DNA of 64,000 nt, from the NCBI GenBank assembly GCA_937928045.1, contig CALFWO010000026.1, positions 36,971-100,970 on the forward strand, given 5' to 3'. Both the position numbers and the translations under genes were made by a program. Below the pieces are notes generated by a model. That model was not told where the DNA came from and made no database searches. It was given only the letters and a program-made list of their open reading frames with translations. The stretch comes from an uncultured Saprospiraceae bacterium. GTDB lineage: Bacteria > Bacteroidota > Bacteroidia > Chitinophagales > Saprospiraceae. The stretch's first letter is position 1, and each line of letters opens with the position of its first letter. Positions 53,918 to 63,597 of this stretch are shown here, one piece after another.

Positions 53918-54081
53918 GGAAATAATTTTACGAATATATATCATTTCATTGCCGTGGAAGGCAATTAAAGTAATGCCAACAGCTTATATCGCTTAATGAA
54001 TTATACAGTGTATTATTTAATCAATATTCGCTTGTGCAAACATTAATGTCTCCAATTGTTATCTACAAATTTTGGCAAGTA

Positions 54082-54110
54082 AAATTGCCGTGCTCCAATG
54101 GGACACGGCA
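54082..54110 (-). terminator. Hairpin terminator for the T9SS cargo gene
   Basis: TGCCGTG pairs with CACGGCA across an 11-base loop. Read on the minus strand the stem is followed by ATTTT, and the stop of the minus-strand T9SS cargo gene lies about 50 bases upstream. Confidence 0.6.
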
Positions 54111-54162
54111 GAATGATAGTACCTTAATAAAGTTGTAGGTTTGAATTTACACTTTGCCAAAG

Positions 54163-55890
54163 TTATTTATTGACAATTACCCTCATGTTTTCTTCAAATC
54201 CTTCACCATTTATTTTTAAGAAATAAATACCATTTAGAATTATATCATTCAAATTAAATGACAAGGAATTTTTTCCTGGATAAAGTTGAACACGATTTTC
54301 ATATATAGTTTGACCAATTTCATTGATTAGAGTAAATTGGGCTTTTCCAACCCAGACGGATTCATATTGAAGTATGAAGTTCCCATTTGAAGGGTTAGGG
54401 GCAACGTTGAAAAAGGATTTAGAAGTGATTTGTTCGGAAATACTAGTTGTTTCTTTTTCCAGACAAGTTTTCCATAGGAAGATACCATCTTCTTCTTGAG
54501 GTTCAATTAAAACGTTGTCGTCTATATCGTATAATGCATCAGAATTGCCGTATCTGCCAGATACTATGACGTTTCCAAAATTGTCGCAAGTGCCATAAAA
54601 TGTAGAATTAGTGCCATCGGCTGAACTTCCAAGCGAATGTAAGTCGGTTGTGTTTCCCAATGAATCCATTGTCGCTATAAATACTCCATACCTGTTTGTA
54701 GTGAAGTTGTCAAAGGCCGTATTTCCATATGTAGTGCCTCCGAAATATATTTCATCATTGCTTCCGGTTTCTACGAATGCACCCCACATGCCACCTCTGT
54801 TTACATTATCTCCGTAGTTTTTCACAAACTTGAGATTCCCATTTTCATCAAACTTGGTCAAAATGATTACTTTCGAGAGTTCAGTGTCAACATTGACGCC
54901 GGCTATCGAAAAACTCGAATCTGCAAGTCCCACGGCTATTACATTATTTTTACTGTCTGTGGCGACCCCATAAAAATTTCCAAATCTATTTTGACTAATC
55001 ATCTCAGCGCCTTGGATCCAGAGGCATGATCCATTAGTACCATCAAGTTTAGCAACATATGGCGTAAATGCACTGCTATTTTCTGTAACAGTAATTGGTG
55101 CTAAAGTCATTTCATCTCGAAACAAGCCGCCAACAATAACATCATCGTTGTCATCGCAGGTAATAGCCCATCCACGATTATAAAGTGTCGTTTCTGTTTC
55201 ATTTCCTCTAGATTGCGTAGCCCAAATAACATCACCTGCTTCGCTAATTTTTAACACATAAGCTTCCCTATGAAATCCTGATTGGCCAGTCTCGAAAATA
55301 TAATCTTCAACAGTAAATTTTCCTTGGAAAAAACCAGTGACTAAAATATTTCCATTTTTATCACTTGTTAGGCCATTGGCCCATAGTCGTGTGGATGTAC
55401 TCATATCAAAAATGTCAGTTTCGTAATTTCTTGTCCACTGAACATTACCTTCATCATTATATTTTACAATCAATAGACTAGGATATTCATTATAGAATTC
55501 CTGCCCATCAACTCGAAAACTATCTTGTACATTTGTAATTAGATAAATTCCGTCACCATCAGCATGAATTCTATGTTGATTCTGAACTTCTTTAATATCA
55601 ATGGTTTTTAGCCATTCAGCATTTCCTGCTGGATCAAGTTTTGAGGCAAACAGGATACCGCCATCTTCATAAAAACTATTTTCCATTAGTTGAGCATTAA
55701 ATGAACCAAGTGTACTATCAATACTTCCCATGATGTACATGTTTCCTGAATCATCAGTGGTAACTCCATAAGAATTCATCACAGTTGCTCCATCTGCGGA
55801 ATTTCCTGTAATTACATAGTCTTCGCATTGCGCAAAGATTTCAAATGATAGAACCAGCGTTAAGCAGAAGAGTAAAGTTTTGATTTTCAT
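54163..55890 (-). CDS. T9SS cargo protein with SBBP-type beta-propeller repeats
   Basis: A 575-residue secreted protein. After the signal peptide (FEIFAQ) come repeating units such as GVTTDDSGNMYIMG, GLTSDKNGNILVTG and GVATDSKNNVIAVG, the pattern of SBBP beta-propeller repeats. The C-terminus, from about residue 495, is a type A T9SS sorting domain (FNVAPNPSNGNFILQY, ILNGIYFLKINGE). It is expected at the cell surface or outside the cell; no enzymatic motif is seen. The gene is monocistronic. Confidence 0.88.
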   Translation of the reverse strand: MKIKTLLFCLTLVLSFEIFAQCEDYVITGNSADGATVMNSYGVTTDDSGNMYIMGSIDSTLGSFNAQLMENSFYEDGGILFASKLDPAGNAEWLKTIDIKEVQNQHRIHADGDGIYLITNVQDSFRVDGQEFYNEYPSLLIVKYNDEGNVQWTRNYETDIFDMSTSTRLWANGLTSDKNGNILVTGFFQGKFTVEDYIFETGQSGFHREAYVLKISEAGDVIWATQSRGNETETTLYNRGWAITCDDNDDVIVGGLFRDEMTLAPITVTENSSAFTPYVAKLDGTNGSCLWIQGAEMISQNRFGNFYGVATDSKNNVIAVGLADSSFSIAGVNVDTELSKVIILTKFDENGNLKFVKNYGDNVNRGGMWGAFVETGSNDEIYFGGTTYGNTAFDNFTTNRYGVFIATMDSLGNTTDLHSLGSSADGTNSTFYGTCDNFGNVIVSGRYGNSDALYDIDDNVLIEPQEEDGIFLWKTCLEKETTSISEQITSKSFFNVAPNPSNGNFILQYESVWVGKAQFTLINEIGQTIYENRVQLYPGKNSLSFNLNDIILNGIYFLKINGEGFEENMRVIVNK

Positions 55891-56052
55891 AGTTTTGATT
55901 TTAAGGAATGTTAAGAATAAATGAAATACAAAATAATCAAACTAATTGAATGGTCAATAAAATATCAATAGTATTTGGCTTTTCATAACCTGCATTAAAA
56001 TTGACTTTGTCTTTTTTTGAAAAAAAATATGAGGAAAATTTTATGTACTGGC

Positions 56053-56499
56053 TTAGGCCCTATCCATTCTCATAAATTCATAGGCTCCTTTTCTTAGTTG
56101 AATTCCGTATTCCAAATAAGCTTTCATTGATGCTAAAAAATTTGCCCACCCTCCAGCATTGCTTACTAACCATTTTAAATTCTCCTCATTTAGTTCTTTT
56201 CCAACTTCAGAAACTTTGACTACGGTGCTGTCATCTCCGAACTTAGTTAATCCGATTGTGACTATGGTTTGAGGGTCCCACACAAATGAAATAGATTTGT
56301 TAACTTTAATTTTAACTGAAGTAATAGGGAACCTTTCATCAAATTCGGGAAACTTCCAGAGTAAATCCTTTCCTTCAATTAAATTTCCATTAGTTTCAGA
56401 AATAAAATACTTGGTAAGACTTTGTGAATTTGTTATCGCATCAAAGACTTCTTCAATTGGTTTAAGTATTTGTAAGCTTGCTTCAGAATTTAATTTCAT
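56053..56499 (-). CDS. SRPBCC/AHSA1-domain protein
   Basis: A 148-residue START/AHSA1-like protein: MKLNSEASLQILKPIEEVFD, FISETNGNLIEGKDLLWKF, AGGWANFLASMKAYLEYG. It is clearly related to the disrupted SRPBCC gene near 47.3 kb. AHSA1-like domains bind hydrophobic ligands or assist chaperones; the specific role is unknown. A long gene-free region follows. Confidence 0.85.
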   Translation of the reverse strand: MKLNSEASLQILKPIEEVFDAITNSQSLTKYFISETNGNLIEGKDLLWKFPEFDERFPITSVKIKVNKSISFVWDPQTIVTIGLTKFGDDSTVVKVSEVGKELNEENLKWLVSNAGGWANFLASMKAYLEYGIQLRKGAYEFMRMDRA

Positions 56500-57437
56500 T
56501 TTTTTTGCTTTTTATTCTTACTCAATTATAATGAATGTAAACCATAAAATCTATCAATGCTTTTAGAATTAGATATTTTAAGTTCATTTTATCGGCCTAA
56601 TTGCTGCGCTAGAACTTAATTCGTCTTTATTGTTTAGATTGAGCTACTTAAACAATTCCTGCAAGTAAATATATTGAAAGCCACTTATTCAATCAAAGCT
56701 TTTCCTTTTCAATAATCGATAAAAATCTTTCCTTCAAATAGAAAAGTTCATTTGGTCTCAAGAATTAACGCTTTTTACCAATTTAGATGCTCATTAACAG
56801 AAATAATAAAGGAAGAACATATAAAGTTTATTAGTGCGATCCGAAAATATATTCTCTTAACCATGTACTTATAGAGAACAGAAATTAAAGGCGTATAATC
56901 AGGCGTACAATGAAGAAATTTTAGATAGCTACCATTAACGGTTATTGATTCGTTTTCAATATTAAATAGAAATAAGTGTTGTATTAATATTTGTTCTCAA
57001 AATTCATTAGACGGGAATTGTACTAATTTTTTTGGCAATTAGTCTAATACTTGAACTAAGTTAAATTAATCGATGTTGTTATCGTCTTAAGAATGGAAGG
57101 ATAAATTTATACCGGAATAATCATATACTTCTCTGGCTAAATTTCTCAATTAAATTTGGGCCAAATAATTAGATTGACAAACCAATCAGTCAATAGTTAC
57201 AAAAGTCGTTCTAATTTGGTTTTGCAACTCATGATGAGTATTTGTTAATGTGGATTAACAGCTTAACTTTTTGGTTATAGTTGTTTTGTGTTAAAATATT
57301 TGAAAGGGAGGTAAGATTGTAGTTCTGAACCGTTATAAACGTATAAAACGGTTAGCTTCATTTATTTTCATAAAGCACAGAAAAACAATAGTCTATGAAT
57401 TGTGTAGTTTGATTTTATAGTGTAGTATTGAAGAAAA
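56500..57437. other. Long gene-free stretch before the recombinase
   Basis: These 938 bases carry no supportable gene and are very AT-rich. Two patterned elements are visible: a 12-bp tandem pair AGGCGTATAATC/AGGCGTACAATG (56889-56912), and an imperfect 26-bp palindrome with AACCGTT and AACGGTT arms (57328-57353) about 85 bp before the recombinase start. The palindrome could be an operator or recombination site; both are unproven. Confidence 0.4.
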
Positions 57438-59183
57438 ATGCTACAATTATTCAACTTGGTGCACAACGATAAACGTCTAATTGGCTTTAAATCGCCTATT
57501 GATCCTATCATTATGGCTAGGCTAAAAATGCTAGACGATTTTTCCTACACAAAAACGCATAGGACATGGTACATACCGTATGCAAAGAGTAGTTTTAAGG
57601 CATTTAAATCCTTAAAGATTCCATTCAGAATTTTGAATCTACATACTGGAACCACTGATGATCTTCCATCTAAAAGTGAGCATACCAGCATACCTCAAGA
57701 ATCATTGGTAAAAACCATTGACAAAAAGGAAAACGCAACAATTTCGTTAGTCGAAGAGCCAATTACGAATGTTGACATACGATCCAAGGCAACGATCGGA
57801 AAATTGAATATAGAATGGAATGGAAAAGGATTTAGGCTGAAATTACCTTTTGTTCAAGTGGATATTGATTTTTTGAAATCATTAAAAGGAAGCTATTGGA
57901 ATGAAAATTACAAATGTTGGATAATTAAATCGACCATTGCTAATCTTAAAAAGCTTCAAGATTACTTTGCTTTCTTTGGTATTGATGAATATTCAAGGCT
58001 TTATGAGTTGATCAGTCTCCGTACTAATCCTCAAATTGTAACACTATATCAAACGCCTCAATATTTGGAAAAGTTAATTGTAAGAATTGAAGGACACGGA
58101 GCCGATATTTCATATATCAAAGGGATTGTTGATCGAGAATACGATAAAGATTATCAACGTTGGATCCTACCTTTGTCAGAGGAATTGACCAATAGAATTA
58201 TAGAGCACTATACCGATTTAGGTGCTAAAATTATCAATAGACTCCCAAATAATAAGAAGAATTATCATCTACAAAAGAATAGTTACGGAATTCGTGTCAA
58301 TCATTTTATAACGAAATTTCCTCAAAGTCAAAGATCCATATTAGAACCATATATTTCACTTTTATCCCGGCAGCATTACAGTTGGAACACCGTAACTTCA
58401 TACTGCAAAAAACTGAGTCAAGTAATGCATTATTTCAAGTCAGATGACCTTGACCAAATATCTGCGGATCAAATAAATGATTATCTATATTGTCTAACCA
58501 AAAAAGATATATCGCATAGTGCAATAAACGTAGTATTCAGTGCAATAAAGCTATATTTTGAAAAGATATCAATGATTACTGATTTCAAGATTGAGAAGAT
58601 GAAACGTCCGAAGAAAGGCAGATATTTACCCACAATTTTAAGTATAGGCGAAGTAGAACGAATGCTCAAAAGCACTAAAAATCTAAAGCATTTAAGTATT
58701 TTGTACACGATATATGGCGGAGGCCTAAGATTAAATGAATTGTTGAACCTCAGGGTTAAGGATATTCATTGGGAAAGAAACCAGCTTTTTGTCAATAAAG
58801 GGAAAGGTAAAAAAGATCGTATGGTAATGCTAAGTCAAAGTCTAAAACAGTTGTTAGAACGATATTTTGCCGAGTATAAGCCGCAATTTTGGCTTTTTGA
58901 AGGAAAAGACAGAAAAACAAACTATAGTAGTCGCAGTGTACAAGCGGTAGTTAAGAGAGCGGCAAGAGTTGCAGGAATTTCAAGAAGAGTAAGTCCGCAT
59001 ACTTTGCGCCATTGCTTTGCCACCCATTTGTTGGATCACGGTACTGATGTCAGGTATATACAAGAATTGTTAGGCCATAAAGACATCAAGACTACGTTGA
59101 TTTACACACATGTAACAACAAGAAAAATTGGCCAAATAGAGAGTCCATTAGATAAAATCGGAAAAAGAGATATTACGCAATGA
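57438..59183 (+). CDS. Tyrosine recombinase/integrase with three N-terminal tryptophan-centred repeats
   Basis: A 581-residue recombinase. The C-terminal catalytic domain has Arg431 (GGGLRLNELL), the beta-hairpin Lys region GKGKKDRMVML, His521-x-x-Arg524-His525 (HTLRHCFATH), His547 (LLGHKD) and nucleophile Tyr556 (LIYTHV), so it should be active. A SAM-like N-domain starts near residue 300. The first 280 residues hold three degenerate repeats centred on Trp44 (RTWYIPY), Trp161 (KCWIIK) and Trp242 (QRWILPL), which look HARP-like. Typical Bacteroidota XerD-like integrases are near 300-380 residues, so this extension is unusual. It could serve site-specific mobility or cassette shuffling. Confidence 0.88.
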   Translation: MLQLFNLVHNDKRLIGFKSPIDPIIMARLKMLDDFSYTKTHRTWYIPYAKSSFKAFKSLKIPFRILNLHTGTTDDLPSKSEHTSIPQESLVKTIDKKENATISLVEEPITNVDIRSKATIGKLNIEWNGKGFRLKLPFVQVDIDFLKSLKGSYWNENYKCWIIKSTIANLKKLQDYFAFFGIDEYSRLYELISLRTNPQIVTLYQTPQYLEKLIVRIEGHGADISYIKGIVDREYDKDYQRWILPLSEELTNRIIEHYTDLGAKIINRLPNNKKNYHLQKNSYGIRVNHFITKFPQSQRSILEPYISLLSRQHYSWNTVTSYCKKLSQVMHYFKSDDLDQISADQINDYLYCLTKKDISHSAINVVFSAIKLYFEKISMITDFKIEKMKRPKKGRYLPTILSIGEVERMLKSTKNLKHLSILYTIYGGGLRLNELLNLRVKDIHWERNQLFVNKGKGKKDRMVMLSQSLKQLLERYFAEYKPQFWLFEGKDRKTNYSSRSVQAVVKRAARVAGISRRVSPHTLRHCFATHLLDHGTDVRYIQELLGHKDIKTTLIYTHVTTRKIGQIESPLDKIGKRDITQ

Positions 59184-59474
59184 ATTATATTTATTATGTG
59201 TGGGGATATGGAAGTTATCGGTAATTCTAATGAATCACTTATACAGTGTCATCTATCCAAAAGGAACGACCTTATCCAATCTGATTATAGAAATTAGGGC
59301 ACAAAACAGTTAAATATTCCTGATATGCAAAACGATTGGTTTTAATAAAAAACTTGTTTTGTAGAAAATAACAACATATATTTATATGATTTAACTTTAT
59401 GTTCACGTCTGTTTTAGTTTGATACAGGATTTAAAGGTTGATTAAACATTAGTAACTCCGTTTAAATATTGAAT
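59184..59474. other. Spacer between recombinase and metzincin genes
   Basis: About 290 bases of AT-rich DNA. No gene, hairpin terminator or clear promoter is visible, although the spacer should hold the promoter of the metzincin gene. Confidence 0.35.
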
Positions 59475-61334
59475 ATGAGATTTATATTATTTATTACAGT
59501 TTTCGTTTTGTTTTCATATGATTCCGTCTTTTCTCAAAATGAAAATTTACTTTCTTTTCATGCAGTTAATAGGGAATTAACTGACACAGAGCAATTAATG
59601 GTTGACAAATTTGTCAATAAAGGTGATTTTAGTCAAAATTATGTTATAACACTTAGTGATTTGTTGGAATCACTTGAAGGAGATAACTTATCTGTTCAAT
59701 TTCCATGGAATTCATCAGAAATTTATTCATTCACAAGATTGTATTCAAATTCCATAGGTTTGTCGGGATATAGGTGGAGAGGGGTAGATGATTTGGGTAG
59801 ATCATTTAGGTACACAAAGGTAAATGGACTTGTTCGAGGCGAATACATTGACCGTTTCAATAATAAATTCTTTTTATTTGAGATAAATAAAGATGGTTTA
59901 GGCGTAATTTCTGAGAGAGAACTGGATTTTTTAGAAGTTAATAGATGCGGGAATACTGATTTAGATCTTGATATAGATGCTGAAATTGATGCTGAAGTGA
60001 GATCTAGTTGTAGTTCGAATAGTAAAATAAGAATTTTATACCTATATACGGATAAGGTTATTGAACAAGGTGAGACACCTGAATTGATTGGTGAAGAAAT
60101 TACCTCTCAGCTTAATGAAGCGAATTCTAGAAGTAATATTTCTTTAAGTTATGAGACAGCAGGATTTGCTTTGTTGGAAGATTTCGTTGAAGATGGTCAA
60201 ATGAGAGATGATGTGGATAATAATTTGCCTAATAACGAATCTAAGCAATTAAGAGATGAATTTTTTGCTGATTTTGTATGTCTAATTGGATTTTATAACC
60301 AACAAGGTCAACCATCCGGTATTGTTAAAAAAATTGGCGCCTCTAACAAAAATGCTTATTGTATTGTTCATGCTCCTGAAGCAGATATAGACCCTTTTTT
60401 CTCTGGTGCCCATGAAATTGGACATCTATTAGGTGCAAAACATCAAAAATGTAGTCTTTGCGGTGATGATGGCTGTTCAAATGGTACTACTAATGCTACA
60501 GGTCATATTTTGCAAACCAACAATAATATATCGACATTAATGACTGTCCTTGATTGTACGGATGACAGAGTAGACGTTGTCTGGTCAAATAAGGATCTTA
60601 CCTATGTTTCTGCAAATGACGAACAGGTAGACCAGGGATCAGCTAATGCAGATGTGGCTTCAAAACATATCCGTAGATTTAAAAAGGCTGCTTGTTTTAG
60701 AGATCATCCACCAGCCTCTTTTAGCAATGATAATGGCATATTAGAAGTAGATTTTACTGGCCCTACAACATTAGTTGAGGACATAGAATACACTTGGTTG
60801 TCATCTGTTACTGATGGAGTACCAATGTATTCCTATCAATGGAGTATCCAGAGCTTGCCATTAGGACCTTTTGAGTTAATTTCTACAGATCAAAATTTAG
60901 TTTCAAATTTAGGAGGAATTCCTGGTAGTAGTTTTGTTTTAAGACTTGAGGTTATGGATAGTAATGGAGATTGGGGGGCGATAAGCAAAAATCTGTTCAC
61001 TCCATGGGGACCAAATGGACCTAATGGAGAAGGAGGAGTATATCGACTATCGGAAGAGAATACTGAGAGTGACAAATATCATCTTGATAGTTTAGAAAAA
61101 CAGATTTCTATTTCACCAAACCCCACAATGAATAGAATCTCAGTTCATAGTGAAATTCCTTTTATCGATGCTAGGATTGTAAATATAAATGGCGTGTACA
61201 TTGAAAATATCACTTTCGAAAAGGTGAATGACAATTCTTTAGGAATTGATCTTTCTAAGCTTAATGATGGTATTTATTTTATAGAATTAAGAGGTCAGGA
61301 TTTTAGAATTGTAAGGAAAATCATTAAATTATAA
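59475..61334 (+). CDS. Secreted metzincin-type metalloprotease with T9SS sorting domain
   Basis: A 619-residue protein. A signal peptide (SVFSQ) is followed by a prodomain-like region, then a metzincin zinc site HExxHxxGxxH: His313-Glu314-x-x-His317 and His323 in SGAHEIGHLLGAKHQ. The Met-turn candidate is TLMTVLD. The C-terminal region (ISISPNPTMNRISVHS to RKIIKL) is a type A T9SS sorting domain. ATG (MRFILF) is preferred over a TTG six bases upstream. The overall layout fits reprolysin/M12-like proteases of Bacteroidota exported by T9SS. A lipoprotein gene begins 2 bp downstream. Confidence 0.88.
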   Translation: MRFILFITVFVLFSYDSVFSQNENLLSFHAVNRELTDTEQLMVDKFVNKGDFSQNYVITLSDLLESLEGDNLSVQFPWNSSEIYSFTRLYSNSIGLSGYRWRGVDDLGRSFRYTKVNGLVRGEYIDRFNNKFFLFEINKDGLGVISERELDFLEVNRCGNTDLDLDIDAEIDAEVRSSCSSNSKIRILYLYTDKVIEQGETPELIGEEITSQLNEANSRSNISLSYETAGFALLEDFVEDGQMRDDVDNNLPNNESKQLRDEFFADFVCLIGFYNQQGQPSGIVKKIGASNKNAYCIVHAPEADIDPFFSGAHEIGHLLGAKHQKCSLCGDDGCSNGTTNATGHILQTNNNISTLMTVLDCTDDRVDVVWSNKDLTYVSANDEQVDQGSANADVASKHIRRFKKAACFRDHPPASFSNDNGILEVDFTGPTTLVEDIEYTWLSSVTDGVPMYSYQWSIQSLPLGPFELISTDQNLVSNLGGIPGSSFVLRLEVMDSNGDWGAISKNLFTPWGPNGPNGEGGVYRLSEENTESDKYHLDSLEKQISISPNPTMNRISVHSEIPFIDARIVNINGVYIENITFEKVNDNSLGIDLSKLNDGIYFIELRGQDFRIVRKIIKL

Positions 61335-61335
61335 T

Positions 61336-61899
61336 ATGATATCTAAAAAGTATATTCTAATTAACCTTTTAACTTTGCTTATAGCAAGCTGTTCACAGTT
61401 TGAGGACTACGGTGATATTCAATTAAATGAGCTAATGGCTGGCGATGACAAAGTATTAATAAATGGAGATAATCATGAAGATTTTTATGCTTTAGACTCA
61501 GTTACTTACTTTTCTCAAGTCAATCGATTTATTCTGGGATTTTCTAAAGAATATTCCCTCCCTCTGAATGGTTTAACTTCCTTTAGTTTTAGTTCGGTTG
61601 ATTTAATTGAAGGGGAATATACTCTTACAGATTCAAGTAATCGAGCTGAAAGGAATGATAACTTTGTTGAGATAAATATATCTTCATTAATCGGAAGAGA
61701 TGCTGAAGGTGCTGAGTATAAACTATCAAATTCAAAACAGAGTTTTCTAAAGATATCTAAAGTAGATATGGAAAACTCTTTGGTTATTGGGAATTTCCAA
61801 TTTCAAATGAAAATGGTTGACGCTAATGGGTTAGATGAAGCTCAAATTGGATTGCCACAATTTTGCACTGTGCAAGGAGAATTTCATAAATACTTCTAA
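61336..61899 (+). CDS. Hypothetical lipoprotein coupled to metzincin gene
   Basis: A 187-residue lipoprotein with lipobox LIASC (Cys 19). The mature part is beta-rich: FILGFSKEYSLPLNGLTSF, LIEGEYTLTD and QSFLKISKVDMENS. No family is recognised. It starts 2 bp after the metzincin stop, so the two are very likely co-translated, and a partner, inhibitor or surface-anchoring role is possible (inference). Confidence 0.7.
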   Translation: MISKKYILINLLTLLIASCSQFEDYGDIQLNELMAGDDKVLINGDNHEDFYALDSVTYFSQVNRFILGFSKEYSLPLNGLTSFSFSSVDLIEGEYTLTDSSNRAERNDNFVEINISSLIGRDAEGAEYKLSNSKQSFLKISKVDMENSLVIGNFQFQMKMVDANGLDEAQIGLPQFCTVQGEFHKYF

Positions 61900-61967
61900 T
61901 ACCTTATTCTTCTCAATATAGTCCGTAAAATAATCTATAGCAAATCTAAAATACCGATAACAGGCGA

Positions 61968-62024
61968 AGAGAACGCTATAGTCGCTATCGCGCCTACATC
62001 GTCTTTCGCTAAGCGTTACTGATC
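61968..62024. repeat. GC-rich inverted element, left copy
   Basis: A 57-bp GC-rich element in AT-rich surroundings starts AGAGAACGCT and ends GTTACTGATC; its ends can pair (AACGCT/AGCGTT). A related element in opposite orientation lies just after the downstream ATPase gene, with the same AGAGAACGC and GTTACTGATC ends. Confidence 0.6.
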
Positions 62025-62043
62025 ATTAGAAAAAAAAATAATT

Positions 62044-63537
62044 ATGGAAATAGATGAAATTCAGAAACTTATAAGATATATTGAAGAAAACACTAGGGCC
62101 GATAAAGTTTCAGGAATAGATTTTATAGATCCAAGGAATTTTAAATCTAAGGTTCAGGGTAAACAGAATTATGTCGTTTTTGGTCGTAGAGGGGCAGGTA
62201 AAAGTACTTTGTTAAAGACTTTGTCTTCTGGGAATAATAATTTCACAATTGATGTAAATCTTGAAGATTATAAAGATATTTCGTTCCCTAATATAATAAT
62301 CAAAGTTCTAACCAGATTATTCGATGATTCAATAAAGGGATTGAAAAAAGAAATTGGCTTTTTCCCAATAGGGAAATACATCAAAAAGGTGAAACTTGTT
62401 AGGGAACTAAAAAAAGCCTCAGCTGAATTAAAGCAAAAATTGAATATTCCTGATAATCTCGATGAACAAAGAAAGTATAAAACCAAAACCAAAATGGGCG
62501 GCTCCGTAAAGACTAAGAATAAGAACGGAATCAGTTCTATTAAAGCAGCGGGCAAATATTCAGATTTGGATGAAAAGGAAGTTTCTCATCAATGGAAAAT
62601 TGACAAATTAAATGAATTGAAAACTTCTATTGATGAACATAAAGATTTAATTTCGAATATAGCACTATTAACTAAAAAACAAGTTATTCTTATTTTGGAT
62701 GACTTCTATTTTATTCCTAAAGATATACAGGCTTATTTGGTTGATTATTTCCATAGAATTTCTAAGTCGAATGACTTTTACCTAAAGGTTGGAACAATTA
62801 AACATAGAACTAAATTATATCGGCAGTCTAAACAAAGTTATGTTGGAATGGAGTTAAATGCAGATGTTTATGATATTGATTTAGATTATACTCTCGATAA
62901 ATGGAATGAATTAAAAAGATTTAAAAGAGATTTGCTAGATTCGGCCATAAGGGCATCTGGTGCTAAAGTAAATGTAGATGAAATCCTGAATGAATCCGCT
63001 TTTGAACAATTATGTATAGCATCAGGAGGAGTTCCAAGAGATTTTCTTGTGTTATTTATTAAATGCTGTTCTACGCTTACATCTAAGGATAATAGAATAA
63101 GTGTTCCCGAGGTTCGAGAAGTTGCAATTGAAAATTATGCGAATAAGAAGAATGCTTTAGAAAAGGATTCAACTGAACAAAGTAATCTCCTTGAAGGCAT
63201 AATGTTTATGATTAGAGATAAAGTGTTTAATGATAAAAGGACAAATGTCTTCTTAATAGAAAATGAAGGCTTGGAATTAAATGATGATGTTAAAAGTATT
63301 GTCAGAGAATTGATTGATTTGAGATTTATTCATGTGATAGATAGTAATACAAGTGCAGCTCCTTCTGATGGCAAAAGATACTCTGCTTATTTGTTGGACG
63401 TCAGTTTATACACAAATGGAAGACCTAGAAACTTTAAGGAAATTGAACCGGATATAAAGAAAAGAAGAGATGACATAAGAAGTGCACCAAGAATACAAAT
63501 TCAAGAAATAAAAAATAGAATAGAAAACGATCAGTAA
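62044..63537 (+). CDS. P-loop ATPase of unassigned family
   Basis: A 497-residue cytosolic protein. Walker A is GRRGAGKST (residues 47-55), and Walker B is VILILDDFYF with Asp219-Asp220. A basic, lysine-rich insert (about 105-180) lies between them. The C-terminal half has helical and winged-helix-like segments. This resembles ORC/Cdc6-like or other stand-alone AAA+ ATPases found in mobile and defence loci, but I cannot assign a family. It is flanked by related GC-rich elements, and its stop codon lies inside the right one. A defence role is a hypothesis only. Confidence 0.78.
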   Translation: MEIDEIQKLIRYIEENTRADKVSGIDFIDPRNFKSKVQGKQNYVVFGRRGAGKSTLLKTLSSGNNNFTIDVNLEDYKDISFPNIIIKVLTRLFDDSIKGLKKEIGFFPIGKYIKKVKLVRELKKASAELKQKLNIPDNLDEQRKYKTKTKMGGSVKTKNKNGISSIKAAGKYSDLDEKEVSHQWKIDKLNELKTSIDEHKDLISNIALLTKKQVILILDDFYFIPKDIQAYLVDYFHRISKSNDFYLKVGTIKHRTKLYRQSKQSYVGMELNADVYDIDLDYTLDKWNELKRFKRDLLDSAIRASGAKVNVDEILNESAFEQLCIASGGVPRDFLVLFIKCCSTLTSKDNRISVPEVREVAIENYANKKNALEKDSTEQSNLLEGIMFMIRDKVFNDKRTNVFLIENEGLELNDDVKSIVRELIDLRFIHVIDSNTSAAPSDGKRYSAYLLDVSLYTNGRPRNFKEIEPDIKKRRDDIRSAPRIQIQEIKNRIENDQ

Positions 63538-63597
63538 CTTGCGTTCTCTGCAATGACTCCTCTCGTCGTCACTTCAGAGACCGCGACAGCGTTCTCT
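63529..63597. repeat. GC-rich inverted element, right copy
   Basis: A 69-bp element, opposite in orientation to the copy upstream of the ATPase gene. Read on the minus strand it starts AGAGAACGCT and ends GTTACTGATC like its partner. It contains two copies of GCGTTCTCT and a TCTCTG/CAGAGA stem, and includes the ATPase stop codon. Confidence 0.6.

Noticed and set aside
61968..62024. Integron attC site
   Set aside because: The core-site consensus GTTRRRY/RYYYAAC is not present (GTTACTG fails), the two copies are inverted rather than in the same orientation, and the recombinase lacks the extra domain of integron integrases.
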